From Ilex aquifolium (Eukaryota > Streptophyta > Magnoliopsida > Aquifoliales > Aquifoliaceae): a DNA stretch of 64,000 nucleotides. Positions 1 to 9,372 of this stretch are shown one piece after another. The notes under the pieces were generated by a model, which saw nothing but the letters and a program-made list of their open reading frames with translations, made no database searches and was not told the origin of the DNA. Position 1 is the stretch's first letter. The number at the start of each line of letters is the position of its first letter. Where the stretch lies: positions 36,033,744 through 36,097,743 of the forward strand of contig OX637393.1 in the NCBI GenBank assembly GCA_951799425.1, given 5' to 3'. A program made the translations under genes and the position numbers.

Positions 1-158
1 GGAAGTTGAATGCATTTAGGACTTTCAAAATTCTACTTCCATTGAAACTTCTCTTTCTTTGTCTTTTATACGTTTTTGTGTGTGTTGTCTTCTCTTCCTC
101 AGATAACCAAACAAACAAATATTTTTGTTTTGTTTTTCGAGGTATGTTGTATTTCACT

Positions 159-185
159 TATATATATATATATATATATATATAT
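159..185. repeat. (TA)n microsatellite
   Basis: An uninterrupted TA dinucleotide run of about 13 units is seen directly in the sequence. Confidence 0.95.
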
Positions 186-320
186 CTTAGTTTGATGTTA
201 TTATTTTAGCTTACCAATTTTAAAACGTACCGATGAGGACTCTATTGTATTTGAATTGACAATTCATATATTTGAGGTTATGAATGGAAAATTATTTACT
301 ATATCAAAGTAGAACCTGGA

Positions 321-600
321 TCAAATAAAACATTGGAAATGACGGTTGCATACTCCAATTGATGCAATTGCGTTTTATTTTAATAAGCATCGTAGAGACA
401 TTATTCAGAAAAGATGAAAATGAGGTACTATTATGTTCATTCATTTTATTTTTTCTCGAAATTCATTGAGTTTATTTTTGCTCTACCTTGAATCTCACAT
501 TTTTTAAGGGAAAAAAAACATAAATATCAAACAAAACCTTGGAAATGGCGGCTGCATACTCCAATTGATGCAATTGCGTTTTTGTTTTGAGAAGCATCAT
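321..600. repeat. Spaced direct repeat, two ~70-bp copies
   Basis: Two copies of a segment containing the phrase GCATACTCCAATTGATGCAA lie at about 321-395 and 527-600, with about 130 bp between them. They differ at scattered positions, so the duplication is old. Each copy has a short inverted repeat (TTGATGCAATTGCG around a palindromic CAATTG). I do not recognise the source element. Confidence 0.8.
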
Positions 601-1557
601 CATGTATCGCAAAGGTTAAGATTTTGATATGTTATCGAGAAGCTACATCTCTTCTCAATATGAAATACGAGGTTTATATATGCATCTCCTTGTGGAAATT
701 TAATTTGCAGATTTAAAGTATTGATAAGGTATTTTCAGGTCATTATTGAGGTATTTTTTTTGTTGTTGATAATTTGTGAGATCCATTGTATCTTAACGTC
801 GGACCCAAGGTGTAAGGTATATTTATCCTTGGTTTGTGTTGGTTTTGGGGTGTATTTCAAAAGAAGGTATTTTTCAAGTTGAACACTTTGTTTTTTGTCT
901 ATGGGATTTGTTAGCTAACCTTGTTTTGTTTTGGCTACTGATGCGTGAAACAATTGTAGCACATCTAAAAAATGGACTATGTAAAGATTGAGTAGTTTAT
1001 GGATTTTTTTAGGTTTGGCAGCAAAATATTTTAAATATTTATCATTTGAAGTGTGAATCATAGCTCAATGTAGCAGTCATCTAATTATATGCAAGCTACA
1101 AGAGGGTGATAACGAAGTATGAACTATGATACTAATAAATAATGTATGACAAGCTTGAATATTATTTTCCCTAAACACGACGAATAAGAGCAAAAGAAAA
1201 ATACAAACATCTTTCTCTCAATATCATAAATCAATGGCATTTTATCAAAATCTCAATACAACTCCTAAGCTTACACATTCTCTTAGAGCTCATGCACAAA
1301 TTATTTGCCGACAAAAGAAAATCTATATAGGGGAAATGTTCAAAGTTGGCCTCATGACAAATATGTGAAAAGAATAATGACGCTTTAGAACATATACTTT
1401 TTAGTTTTGAATGAACACACAACAGTTGTTTGCTACTGATATAAGATACATAATTAATTAACAATGTTCAACTGTCAATGTTTACTTAAGTTGTGAATTT
1501 TCAAGAAAAATGATCCACTGTATTTATTTGATTTTTAATACTTAAAATTAAAATAAC

Positions 1558-1587
1558 CCATGTGCAACGCACGTGTACACTAACTAG
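1558..1587 (+). mobile_element. Helitron-like 3' terminus
   Basis: The segment has a short hairpin, GTGC-AAC-GCAC, followed about 10 bp later by CTAG and then a T. Plant Helitrons end in CTRR preceded by a small hairpin about 10-12 bp upstream and insert between A and T. The hairpin loop AAC flanked by GTGC/GCAC matches the general form I recall for plant Helitron ends. No 5' TC terminus or helicase coding was found, so the extent to the left is unknown and this could be a chance match. Confidence 0.45.
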
Positions 1588-1588
1588 T

Positions 1589-1624
1589 ATGTATGTGTGT
1601 GTGTGTGTGTATATATATATATAC
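1589..1624. repeat. Compound (TG)n(TA)n microsatellite
   Basis: TATG units pass into about ten TG units and then about seven AT units, immediately after the Helitron-like CTAG end. Confidence 0.95.
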
Positions 1625-2230
1625 AATAATGAAACTCTCCACGAAGGAAGACATGCAAAAGATCTAACTACATGCATGATGATGAAAATTCCATTTAGGA
1701 AATGAATGGAGGGGATTTAGAGGGAGGGGGAGATAGGAAGCTAAGGAGGGGGAAGTGATGGAGAGAGAAACCACTAAATGCATGTGGGGAGAAAAAAAAA
1801 AGGGGGGGGGGGAATAAAAAAAACAAGGGGAAGACTCTCACTATAGCAATTCTCGGCTAAGAAGAAAAAGTATAGGAAAGAAGAAGAAACAAAGGAAAGA
1901 AGAACAAAAAAAAGAAAGAAGAGAAAAAAACAAAGATTGGGTTCCAAGACTAAGTTTTGGCTAAGAGGGAAGGATGGAAAACTAGTGGTGGTGCTAGGTG
2001 GTGTAGGAAGTGGATACCAACAGTTTGGAGACAAGCACTGAAAAGAACGCCGCACAAAAAAGCTCTAGCGGAGGGGTCATCTACGAGATATAATTTTTCA
2101 CAAGGTAGGTGCACTACCCTACGTTTTCTTTATGTATAAATAATTAAGTATTGTTTGACTACTTATCATATGATTTTTTTTGTTGTGATTCAACGAATTG
2201 AGTGTCGTAGTATTGTGATGGATACGAGAT
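1625..2230. other. Purine-rich tract, no gene seen
   Basis: From about 1690 to 1980 the plus strand is strongly A/G-rich, including an A10-G12 block at about 1792-1813 and long GAAA/AAGA runs. The short frame on the minus strand here is just a low-complexity reading of the complement. The right part (about 2050-2230) may be the left fragment of the LTR-like relic that continues after the copia insertion, because the copia target duplication GTCTA sits at its end. Confidence 0.6.
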
Positions 2231-2235
2231 GTCTA

Positions 2236-2963
2236 TGTTGGCAGTGGCTCAAATTTTTCTTTTGATTGGTTTGGTGACATCATTGTTAAAAAGACCTATT
2301 TTGATTGGTTAGCTGATATCATTGCTAAAAGCTTATTGGATGATACAAGTGGAGCAATTTCATTGCTTGAATAAGATGAGAGTTCTTTTGTAATTGGTTA
2401 GATGATGTCATTGCTAAAATCTGATTGAAAGATACAAGTGGAGCAATTTCATTACTTGAATGAGATGAGAGTTCCTTTATAATTGGTTAGATGATGTTGT
2501 TACTAAAATCTTATTGGAGGATATAAGTGGAGCAATCAAATGCATTGCTTAAATGCAAAGAAGTTCATCTGCTACCACCTTGAGATGCCTATAAATAGAC
2601 ATGGGTCTATTGGTTTTGAGATCATCCCGAAAATTGTATTTGTTCAATTTTCATTCTCTTGTTGAGAGTACGAGAAGTTTTCTTTACTGGGGGTTTGAGA
2701 GGGTAAGGTTGAGTGGGTTGTACAAGGGGTTAAGGGCTTGGGTTTGGGATTTAAACTTGAGTGGTGAGACTTGTACCATTGTACCCATTTTCTCTCAATA
2801 GTAAAAAAAGGAGACCGGATCACGTCTTGTGGACGTAGGCAAAATAATTTTGCTGAACTACGTAAATCTTAGTGTTGTAAGTTGTGTTTTGATTTTCTTT
2901 ATTCCGCTTATTTATTTTCTTATCGTTGTACTGACCAAATTGCTGCGAAGTTAATTCCCAACA
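2236..2963 (+). repeat. Copia 5' LTR
   Basis: 728-bp LTR with TG...CA ends. A TATA box (TATAAATA, 2590-2597) places the transcription start near 2620. The upstream U3 part is built from imperfect tandem repeats of 89 bp. The LTR ends at the A before AGTGGTATCAGAGC, the primer-binding region. Confidence 0.96.
2304..2545 (+). repeat. 89-bp tandem repeats in copia U3
   Basis: The phrase ATTGGTTAG recurs at 2304, 2393 and 2482, a period of exactly 89 bp, with AGTGGAGCAATTTCATT in the units. The same repeats are in the right LTR. Repeated U3 blocks upstream of a TATA box often act as enhancers in plant copia LTRs; here this is inferred from position only. Confidence 0.85.
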
Positions 2964-2965
2964 AG

Positions 2966-2977
2966 TGGTATCAGAGC
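2966..2977 (+). promoter_or_regulatory. Copia primer-binding site (initiator tRNA-Met)
   Basis: TGGTATCAGAGC starts 2 bp after the 5' LTR. This is the standard plant copia primer-binding sequence complementary to the 3' end of initiator methionine tRNA. Confidence 0.95.
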
Positions 2978-3048
2978 TCCAGGTTTGTTCGGGAGGATTG
3001 TAATTAACAACAAGTGCGCATAGTTCTTGATTACCGACGCTCAGTACA

Positions 3049-3920
3049 ATGATGGGAAAAGGCATCTCGATTGGCAAATTTGATGTGGAGCCCTTTGATG
3101 GGAAACCAAACTTTAGTCTGTGACAAAGCACGATTAAAGACATTTTGGTGCAACAAGGACTGCCCAAAGCAATACTCGAGAAAGACAAAAAATCAGTGGA
3201 CATGAAAAAGGAGGACTGGGAGGAACTTGAGATGAAAGTTGTGAGTACCATCCGTTTATCTCTTGCACCAGAGGTAAAATATAATTTTTTGAATGAAACT
3301 TCTGATCCAGATTTATGGAAAAAATTGGAAAAGATTTATATGTCAAAATCTCTCACAAACAAATTGTTCCTAAAGAAACAATTACATCAATTGCGGATGG
3401 TAGAAGGAACAAATATTGTTGATCATCTCAACCAATTTAATAAAATTGTTACTCAACTTTCTAGTGTTGAGGTTAAAATTGTAGAGGAGGAGAAGACTAT
3501 TCTCCTCTTGGCTTCTCTTCCATATTCTTTTGATACACTTCTGACTACACTTTTGGTTGGAAAAGATACACTCAGGGTTGATGAGGTGACGACGGCTCTC
3601 TTGGAGACTGAAACACTCTGAAGGCCAGGAAATGGTTCCCAAGTAGAAGGGTTGATGGCCAATGATGAACCAAGCCAGCAACAAGGAAGAAGTAAAAACA
3701 AAGGCTCTGGAAACAGAGGAAGGTCCCGCTCAAAATCAAAAGGGAAGAGTGGCAGCAAAATCAAGTGTTACTACTGCCACAAGGAAGTACATATGAAAGG
3801 GATTTCTATCAAAGAAAGCGAGATCTGGAGTACAAAGGAAAATCTGCGAATTCAGATCAAGCAGACATTGCACAAGATGGTTCAGACGATAATGGTGATT
3901 TATTGTCAGTCACCGCAGGT
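3049..3920 (+). pseudogene. Copia gag with zinc knuckle (broken)
   Basis: The reading starts at the ATG at 3049 and encodes a copia gag of the UBN2 type (conserved stretch WKKLEKIY, then NKLFLKKQLHQLRM). It is broken by TGA at 3121-3123, where copia gag normally has tryptophan, and by TGA at 3619-3621. A basic, Ser/Arg-rich linker leads to the nucleocapsid zinc knuckle beginning CYYCHKE. Inside the knuckle the frame shifts: the first half reads in frame 1 and the continuation (YERDFYQRKRD) in frame 3. Gag would coat the genomic RNA in cytoplasmic particles; this copy cannot make a full protein. Confidence 0.9.
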
Positions 3921-5140
3921 ATGAATTATCTTGCTGACAAATGGATATTGGATTCTGGATTTTCTTACCACATGTGTCTGTATAGGGAATTGTTTGATAC
4001 TTATAAACCCTATAATAGAGAAACTGTTCTAATGGGCTATAATGCAGTTTGTAGTACCGTTGGGATTAGGACCATTAAAATTAAAAGGTTTGATAGTATG
4101 GTGAGAACATTGGGTGATGTATGGCATGTCCCTGACCTGAAAAAGAATTTAATTTCTTTAAGTACACTTGAGACAAATGGTTTTACTTTTATGGCAACGG
4201 GTGGAGTTCTAAAAGTTGTTAAGGGGGCCATGGTTATCATGAAAGGGAAAAGGCAGGGTAACTTATACATTGGTAAAGAGTACTGTTACAAGTGGGGCAG
4301 ATGTGACAACTCCGTTGGATCTAGGTACTGATAACACTACTCTATGGCATTTACGCCTTGGCCATATAAGTGAGAAATGACTACAAGAACTTCACAGACG
4401 AAAGCAGCTTGATGGGGTAAAAGTTTGTAAATTTAATTTTTGCAAATATTGCTTGTATGGTAGACAGTGCAGGGTGAGCTTCAAAACCAAGAAGTATAGA
4501 AGCAAGGATGTGTTAGAGTACATATACTCGGATGTATGGGGACCCGTGCCAGTTCAATCCAAAGGTGGAGCAATATATTTCATGACATTTATTGATGACT
4601 TCTCCATGAAAGTATGGGTCTACTTTATGAAAAACAAAAATGAAGTTTTCGACAAATTCAAGTAATGGAAAGCTGAAGTTGAAAAGTAGACAAGTAAGCA
4701 GGTCAAGTACTTACAGACGGACAATGACATGGAGTATAAACTCTAGGAATTCAGGAAGTTTTGCCAGAAAGAAGGGATCACTCGACATTATACTACACTA
4801 GGTGGGCCACAACAAAACGGTGTAGCAAAAAAAATGAATAGAACCCTTTTAGAAAAAGCAAGATGTATGAGACTTCTTGCAGGTTTGCCAAAATTATTTT
4901 GGGCTGAGGCTGTTAACATGGCATTCTATATTGTTAACAGGTCACCGTGTCCAGCTATTGATGCAAAAGTCCCTGAGGAGGTATGGATAGGTAAACCAGT
5001 TGATTATTCTAATTCAAGAATATTTGGTTGTCCTGCTTATGTTCACGTGCAGGAGCAACAACGATCGAAGTTGGATCCAAAGTCCAAACAGTGCATATTT
5101 ATTGGTTACGAAAAAGGCGTGAAAGGTTAATTAGCAGGGA
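3765..5140 (+). pseudogene. Copia protease and integrase (broken)
   Basis: The aspartic protease active site reads DSGFSYHM at about 3950-3973, in the usual copia position after the zinc knuckle. Next come the GAG-pre-integrase segment (WHLRLGHIS) with its zinc-binding cysteines (CKYC), and the integrase core with SDVWGPVP and FIDDFSMKVWVYFM. The second catalytic region reads QTDNDMEY and is followed by several in-frame stops (about 4663-4745). A further open block from 4834 holds NRTLLEKARCM and the conserved FGCPAYVHV end of the core. The order protease-integrase-RT defines the copia superfamily. Confidence 0.9.
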
Positions 5141-6664
5141 TGTTGTCTTCAATGAAGAACATATGCTAAACTTTAACAGGGAAGATGTTGATAAGCAGGT
5201 GAAGGGTCATGTAGAAAAATTCTCAGTCCAGATAGAGCCAGATGAAACACAACGACCCAATGAAGAGGATGATGTACCAACGTCCTCTCAGGAAGATACA
5301 TCTGGTGGTGATGACAAGCAACAAGAATCCACAACTCTAGCTGTTGGAAGAGAGAAAAGAACCCACAAGGCACCAGTCAGGTATGTTTTTGAGGATATGG
5401 TTTCTTTTGCATTGGTTGTTGGTAGTAGAGATCCATCTTCTTTTCAGGAGGCTGTCAATGACAAAGAAAGTGAAAAGTGGATGATAGCAATGAAGGATGA
5501 GATGGAGTCTTTACACAAAAAAAACACTTGGGAGCTTGTTGAAAAACCCAAGGGGCGAAAGATGATTGGTTGCAAATGGGTATATCGAAAAAAAGAACCT
5601 ACAATAGAAAATGAAGGAGAAAAATTTCAAGCTCGTCTTGTAGCAAAAGGATATAGGCAAGTCGAAGGGATTGACTATAATGAAATTTTTTCTCCCATTA
5701 TAAAGCATTCTTCTATTCGTGTTATGTTAGCCATGGTAGCTATGTTTGACCTTGAGTTGCAGCTGCAACTTGATGTCAAGACAGTGTTCCTTCACAGAGA
5801 ATTGGAGTAGAAAATATATATGGAGCAACTAGAAGGATTCAAGGTGCAAGGTAAAGAGAATCTGGTATGTAAATTGAAACAGTCTCCTATGCAGTGGTAT
5901 AGGAGGTTTGATTCCTTTATGGTGCATGTTGGCTACATGGTTAATTCAAAGCCGATTAGTACACCTCTAGCTAACCACTTTAAATTATCTGATAGATTAT
6001 GTTCGTCTACAGGTGATGAGGTGGAGGAAATGTCCCGAGTTCCGTATGCTAGTGCAATGGGACGCTTAATGTATGTCATGGTTTGCAATCAGCCAGATAT
6101 CTCACATGCAGTTAGCTTTGTAAGTAAGTACATGAAAAATTCGGGAAAGGAGCACTGGAATGCAGTTAAATGGATTTTCAGATACTTGAAAGGTACGGTG
6201 GGTTTTGGCATCTTGTATCAGAGACAAGATGAGACAAGACATGTTGTGGGCTATGTAGATTCAGACTATGCAGGTGATCTGGATAAGCGGAGGTTTACTA
6301 CAGGTTATATTTTCACTCTTGTAGGTGGACCTATCAGTAGGAAAGCTATGCTTCAATCAATCCCCGCTTTATCCACAACTGAAGCGGAGTATATGGCAAT
6401 GGTGGAAGCTACCAAATAGGCTTTGTGGTTGACAAGGTTAGTCAAAGAATTAGGATTGAAGTAGGAAAGCTTGGAACTATATTGTGATAGTCAAAGTTCT
6501 ATTCACTTAGCAAAGAATCAAGTTTATCATGCCAGGATGAAACACATCGATGTGAGGTATCACACTATCAGAGAATGGGTGGAGGATGGTAAGATAAGTT
6601 TGATGAAAGTACACAAGGAGAATAATGCAGCCGATATATTGAAAAGCCAGTGACTACACAGAAG
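5141..6664 (+). pseudogene. Copia reverse transcriptase and RNase H, RT core deleted
   Basis: The N-terminal RT block is clear (KNTWELVEKPKGRKMIGCKW, then ARLVAKGYRQVEGIDY, then QLDVKTVFLHRELE). A TAG follows at 5808-5810. The frame then runs to QSPMQWYRRFDSFMVHVGY and jumps directly at about 5940 to NSKPISTPLANHFKLS. In intact copia pol roughly 150 residues, including the YVDD catalytic motif, lie between these blocks, so the RT active site is missing. RNase H follows with DSDYAGDLDKRR, LSTTEAEYMA and KHIDVRYHTIRE, with further stops at 6418 and 6461. The end of pol is frameshifted. Confidence 0.92.
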
Positions 6665-6809
6665 TTCAAGCATTGATTGGACTTGATCAATCTTTCACAC
6701 TGTTAAAGATTGACGAGGTATCCCAAGGCGTGGGGATGGGCATCTCAAATTGAGATGCAAGCTTGAAGTTTCAGGTGGAGGTTATGAAATTTTCGCCAAG
6801 GTGGAGATT

Positions 6810-7536
6810 TGTTGGCAGTGGCTCAAATTTTTGTTTTAATTAGTTTGATGACATCATTGCTAAAAAGACCTATTTTGATTGGTTAGCTGACATCATTGCT
6901 AAAAGCTTATTGGATGATACAAATGGAACAATTTCATTGCTTTAATGAGATAAGAGTTCCTTTGTAATGGGTTAAATGATGTCATTGCTAAAATCTGATT
7001 GGAAGATACAAGTGGAGCAATTTCATTGCTTGAATGAGATGAGAGTTCCTTTGTAATTGGTTAGATGATGTCATTTTTAAAATCTTATGGAGGATATAAG
7101 TGAAGCAATCAAATGCATTGCTTAAATGCAAAAAAGTTCATCTGCTACCACCTTGAGATGCCTATAAATAGGCATGGGTCTCTTGGTTTTAAGATCATCC
7201 TGAAAATTGTATTTGTTCAATTTTTATTCTCTTGTTGAGAGTACGAGAGGTTTTCTTTACTAGGGGTTTGAGACGGTAAGGTTGAGTGGGTTGTACAAGG
7301 GGTTAAGGGCTTGAGTTTGGGATTTAAACCTGAGTGGTGAAGCTTGTACCATTGTACCCATTTTTTCTCAATAGTAAGGAAATGAGACTGGATCATGTCT
7401 CGTAGACCTAGGCAAAATAATTTTGCCGAACCACATAAATTTTAGTGTTGTGAGTTGTGCTTTGATTTTCTTTATTCCGCTTATTTATTTTCTTGTCATT
7501 GTACTGACCAAATTACTGCGAAGTTAATTCCCAACA
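6810..7536 (+). repeat. Copia 3' LTR
   Basis: 727-bp LTR matching 2236-2963, preceded by the purine-rich tract CCAAGGTGGAGATT and followed by the target duplication GTCTA. It retains the 89-bp U3 repeats and the TATA box (TATAAATA). Confidence 0.96.
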
Positions 7537-7541
7537 GTCTA

Positions 7542-8275
7542 TGTGATAGAATCCAATGTTCGGATTCGAGTTATCTGTGTGAGGTATTGAAAAAAACCTT
7601 AAGTGGTTTGAGTCATCTAAACGATGTATGTTTACGTGACGTAAATTGTCTATGAAGTTAAGACGTCTAAGAGACGAAAGTTTACTATTGGGATAGATAG
7701 TCTAAGTGACTAAAAATAAATTAAGTGTTTCGAGTCTTCTTCGTGATTGAAATAAGTTATGTGCAGGATTTGTCTAAGTGACGATAACTAGAGTTGATGT
7801 TGTGCTATGAGTCGTCTGGGAGACGAACACAAAATAATATTATGCTTTGAGTTGTCTGAGTGACGAAATTTATACTGATATGATGATCTATCTTGCCTGG
7901 GTGACCAAACGGTTATCTCTGTGTGAGGCTGTAGAGCAATAGAATGGGATATCGGGATAAAATTATGGAATTGCGAATAATAGATTCCTACTGATGAAAA
8001 AGTGTGTGTGTGTGTGTGTTTTTTTTGGGTGCTATTTATGGAAATCTAATGAGTACTCACTGAAAAATTTCCTTGCAGGTAATTTGCACACAAGCCTGAA
8101 ATCCACTGTCGAAACTAGAGGTCCAGTTAGGAGTTGTCGGGAAAAAAAAAATAGAAAGGCTTGTGTCAGTTTTTGTTCTTTTTCCTTTTGGTTTTGTAAA
8201 TAACTTAAGTATTTATTTTTGGTGTGTAAACGAAACTTTAAAAATATTTTGGGATATGAATATTTTGTATGGTAG
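7542..8275. repeat. LTR-like relic with GTC-N5-GAC repeats, left part
   Basis: About 730 bp of non-coding DNA between the copia TSD and element A. A degenerate motif GTCTRAGTGAC(GA) recurs at irregular 40-80-bp spacing from 7630 to 7910. A (TG)n run lies at about 8001-8020. The sequence continues after element A (from 20996) and ends at about 21138 in GGGGTGTTACA, which resembles the terminus of Tekay/Del-type gypsy LTRs. I infer that the copia element and element A both inserted into one old LTR or LTR fragment; its 5' end was not found. Confidence 0.4.
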
Positions 8276-9293
8276 TGTGCACGACGATTTTCGCATAATA
8301 AAGAAATAGAAACAGATCTCTCCCTTGGTGAGCTCGTGTTCGTCTCGAGAGTCGACGATCTCGTGCCAAAGAAAGGCACAAGATGGCCAAAGGGGGCCTA
8401 AGGAGTGGTGATGAATTGCTCTAGGGGCTGTCCGATTGATCCCGACGGCCAAAAGAGGTTCCTGGTACACAGAAAATAGATTAGAAGGGCGCATGAGTGT
8501 TTTCTGACGTATCCCCTCCGACAATCAAGTTAGTTCTTTGAGAGAGGGGAAGGAGAAAGCACAGTTTAGTGTTCTTGAGAAGTGAATTTATGTACATTTG
8601 CATTACATTTTTGAGAGCTATTTATACCTCCAAAGACTCATCATTACTGATGGTTTAGACAGTAGGTAGTGTCCAGATATGGGACAGTGTGCCTCCTATT
8701 TTGCATGGGGGAGACCTCGTTATTAATTTCCCGGGTTTCTGAGCATTTAATGCTCTTTCTCCAATGTAGAGGCACTAAATGCTCGGGGTCCTGGAGCATT
8801 TAATGCTCCTTCTTCTCGGCTTCCTAAGCCATCATGGATGTCTCATCAACTGGGGGTTTATTAAATGCTTGCTTGAAGTTGTCGTGTGTCAGCAGGGGTA
8901 TTATTGTCCATTTATCCCTCATCCTGTACTTTATGTCACGTGTCTAACTCCTCTTGGGTGAGTGTCTTGTTCTTCCTGCCATTCTGACTTCATTGGGGAA
9001 GGTAAACCAATGATTCATAGCATGTCCTTGAGATTGATGGGCTGTAACTGTCAGTGACCCCTCCAGAAGAAGAGGTGACATGTCCACAACTAGTCCTCAG
9101 AGTCCAATAACGTATGGAATGTGTGGATCCATCAGGGAGCAAGGGGTGCCTCGGTGCCGAGGGCACGTGGCTCCATCAGAGAGAAGGATGTGCATCGGTG
9201 CCGAGGACACGTGGTTTCATCAGAGAAAAGGATATGCCCTCGGTGCCGAGGACACATGTCAGAATCCTATCTTGTCTCAGAAGTGTCCCATCA
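8276..9293 (-). repeat. Element A 3' LTR (1018 bp)
   Basis: The left LTR reads TGTGCACGACG at its left edge and ends TCCCATCA. It retains a minus-strand TATA box (TATAAATA, plus positions 8619-8626) that the partner LTR has lost. The polypurine tract lies just outside at 9294-9312 (minus strand GGGCTGGGGGCAG). Near the U3 end are three ~48-bp repeats carrying a CCTCGG-TG-CCGAGG palindrome beside ACACGTGG-type G-boxes. Confidence 0.95.
9137..9262. promoter_or_regulatory. Three ~48-bp U3 repeats with G-box (ACGTG) cores
   Basis: CATCAGRGAGMARG followed by a GGTGCCGAGG palindrome half and GGCACGTGG, GACACGTGG and GACACATG recur three times. The same block is in the right LTR at about 20838-20956. 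CACGTG is the core bound by plant bZIP and bHLH factors and ACGTGG is the ABA-response core. A role in LTR transcription is inferred from position in U3. Confidence 0.55.
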
Positions 9294-9372
9294 ACTGCCC
9301 CCAGCCCTTGATCTTCGTACGAAAGGGGAGACGTGTCGTCGGAAGATGAAAGGGCTTAACCACTTCCATCAT

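Larger units (their letters stand above)
1..1559. other. AT-rich intergenic DNA, no gene seen
   Basis: No long reading frame, splice-bounded exon or RNA gene is recognisable here on either strand. The longest frames are under 80 codons and have no coding character. The only structured parts are a TA microsatellite near the left edge, a spaced direct repeat at about 320-600, and a Helitron-like 3' end that closes the stretch. It may be the body of that Helitron, but I could not identify a 5' terminus. Confidence 0.6.
2236..7536 (+). mobile_element. Degenerate Ty1-copia retrotransposon, complete with LTRs and TSD
   Basis: A full-length 5.3-kb copia element. The two LTRs begin TGTTGG and end CCAACA, and the element is flanked by the 5-bp target duplication GTCTA (2231-2235 and 7537-7541). 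Domain order is gag, zinc knuckle, protease, integrase, reverse transcriptase, RNase H, which is the copia order (integrase before RT). It cannot be autonomous: there are in-frame stops in gag, a frameshift in the zinc knuckle, several stops in integrase, and a large deletion removing the RT catalytic core. By eye the LTRs differ at several dozen positions, so it is clearly older than elements B and C in this window. Confidence 0.96.

Noticed and set aside
1792..1830. A10-G12 run as a functional quadruplex or triplex element
   Set aside because: A single homopurine run in low-complexity DNA has no further support and its length may be an assembly artefact.
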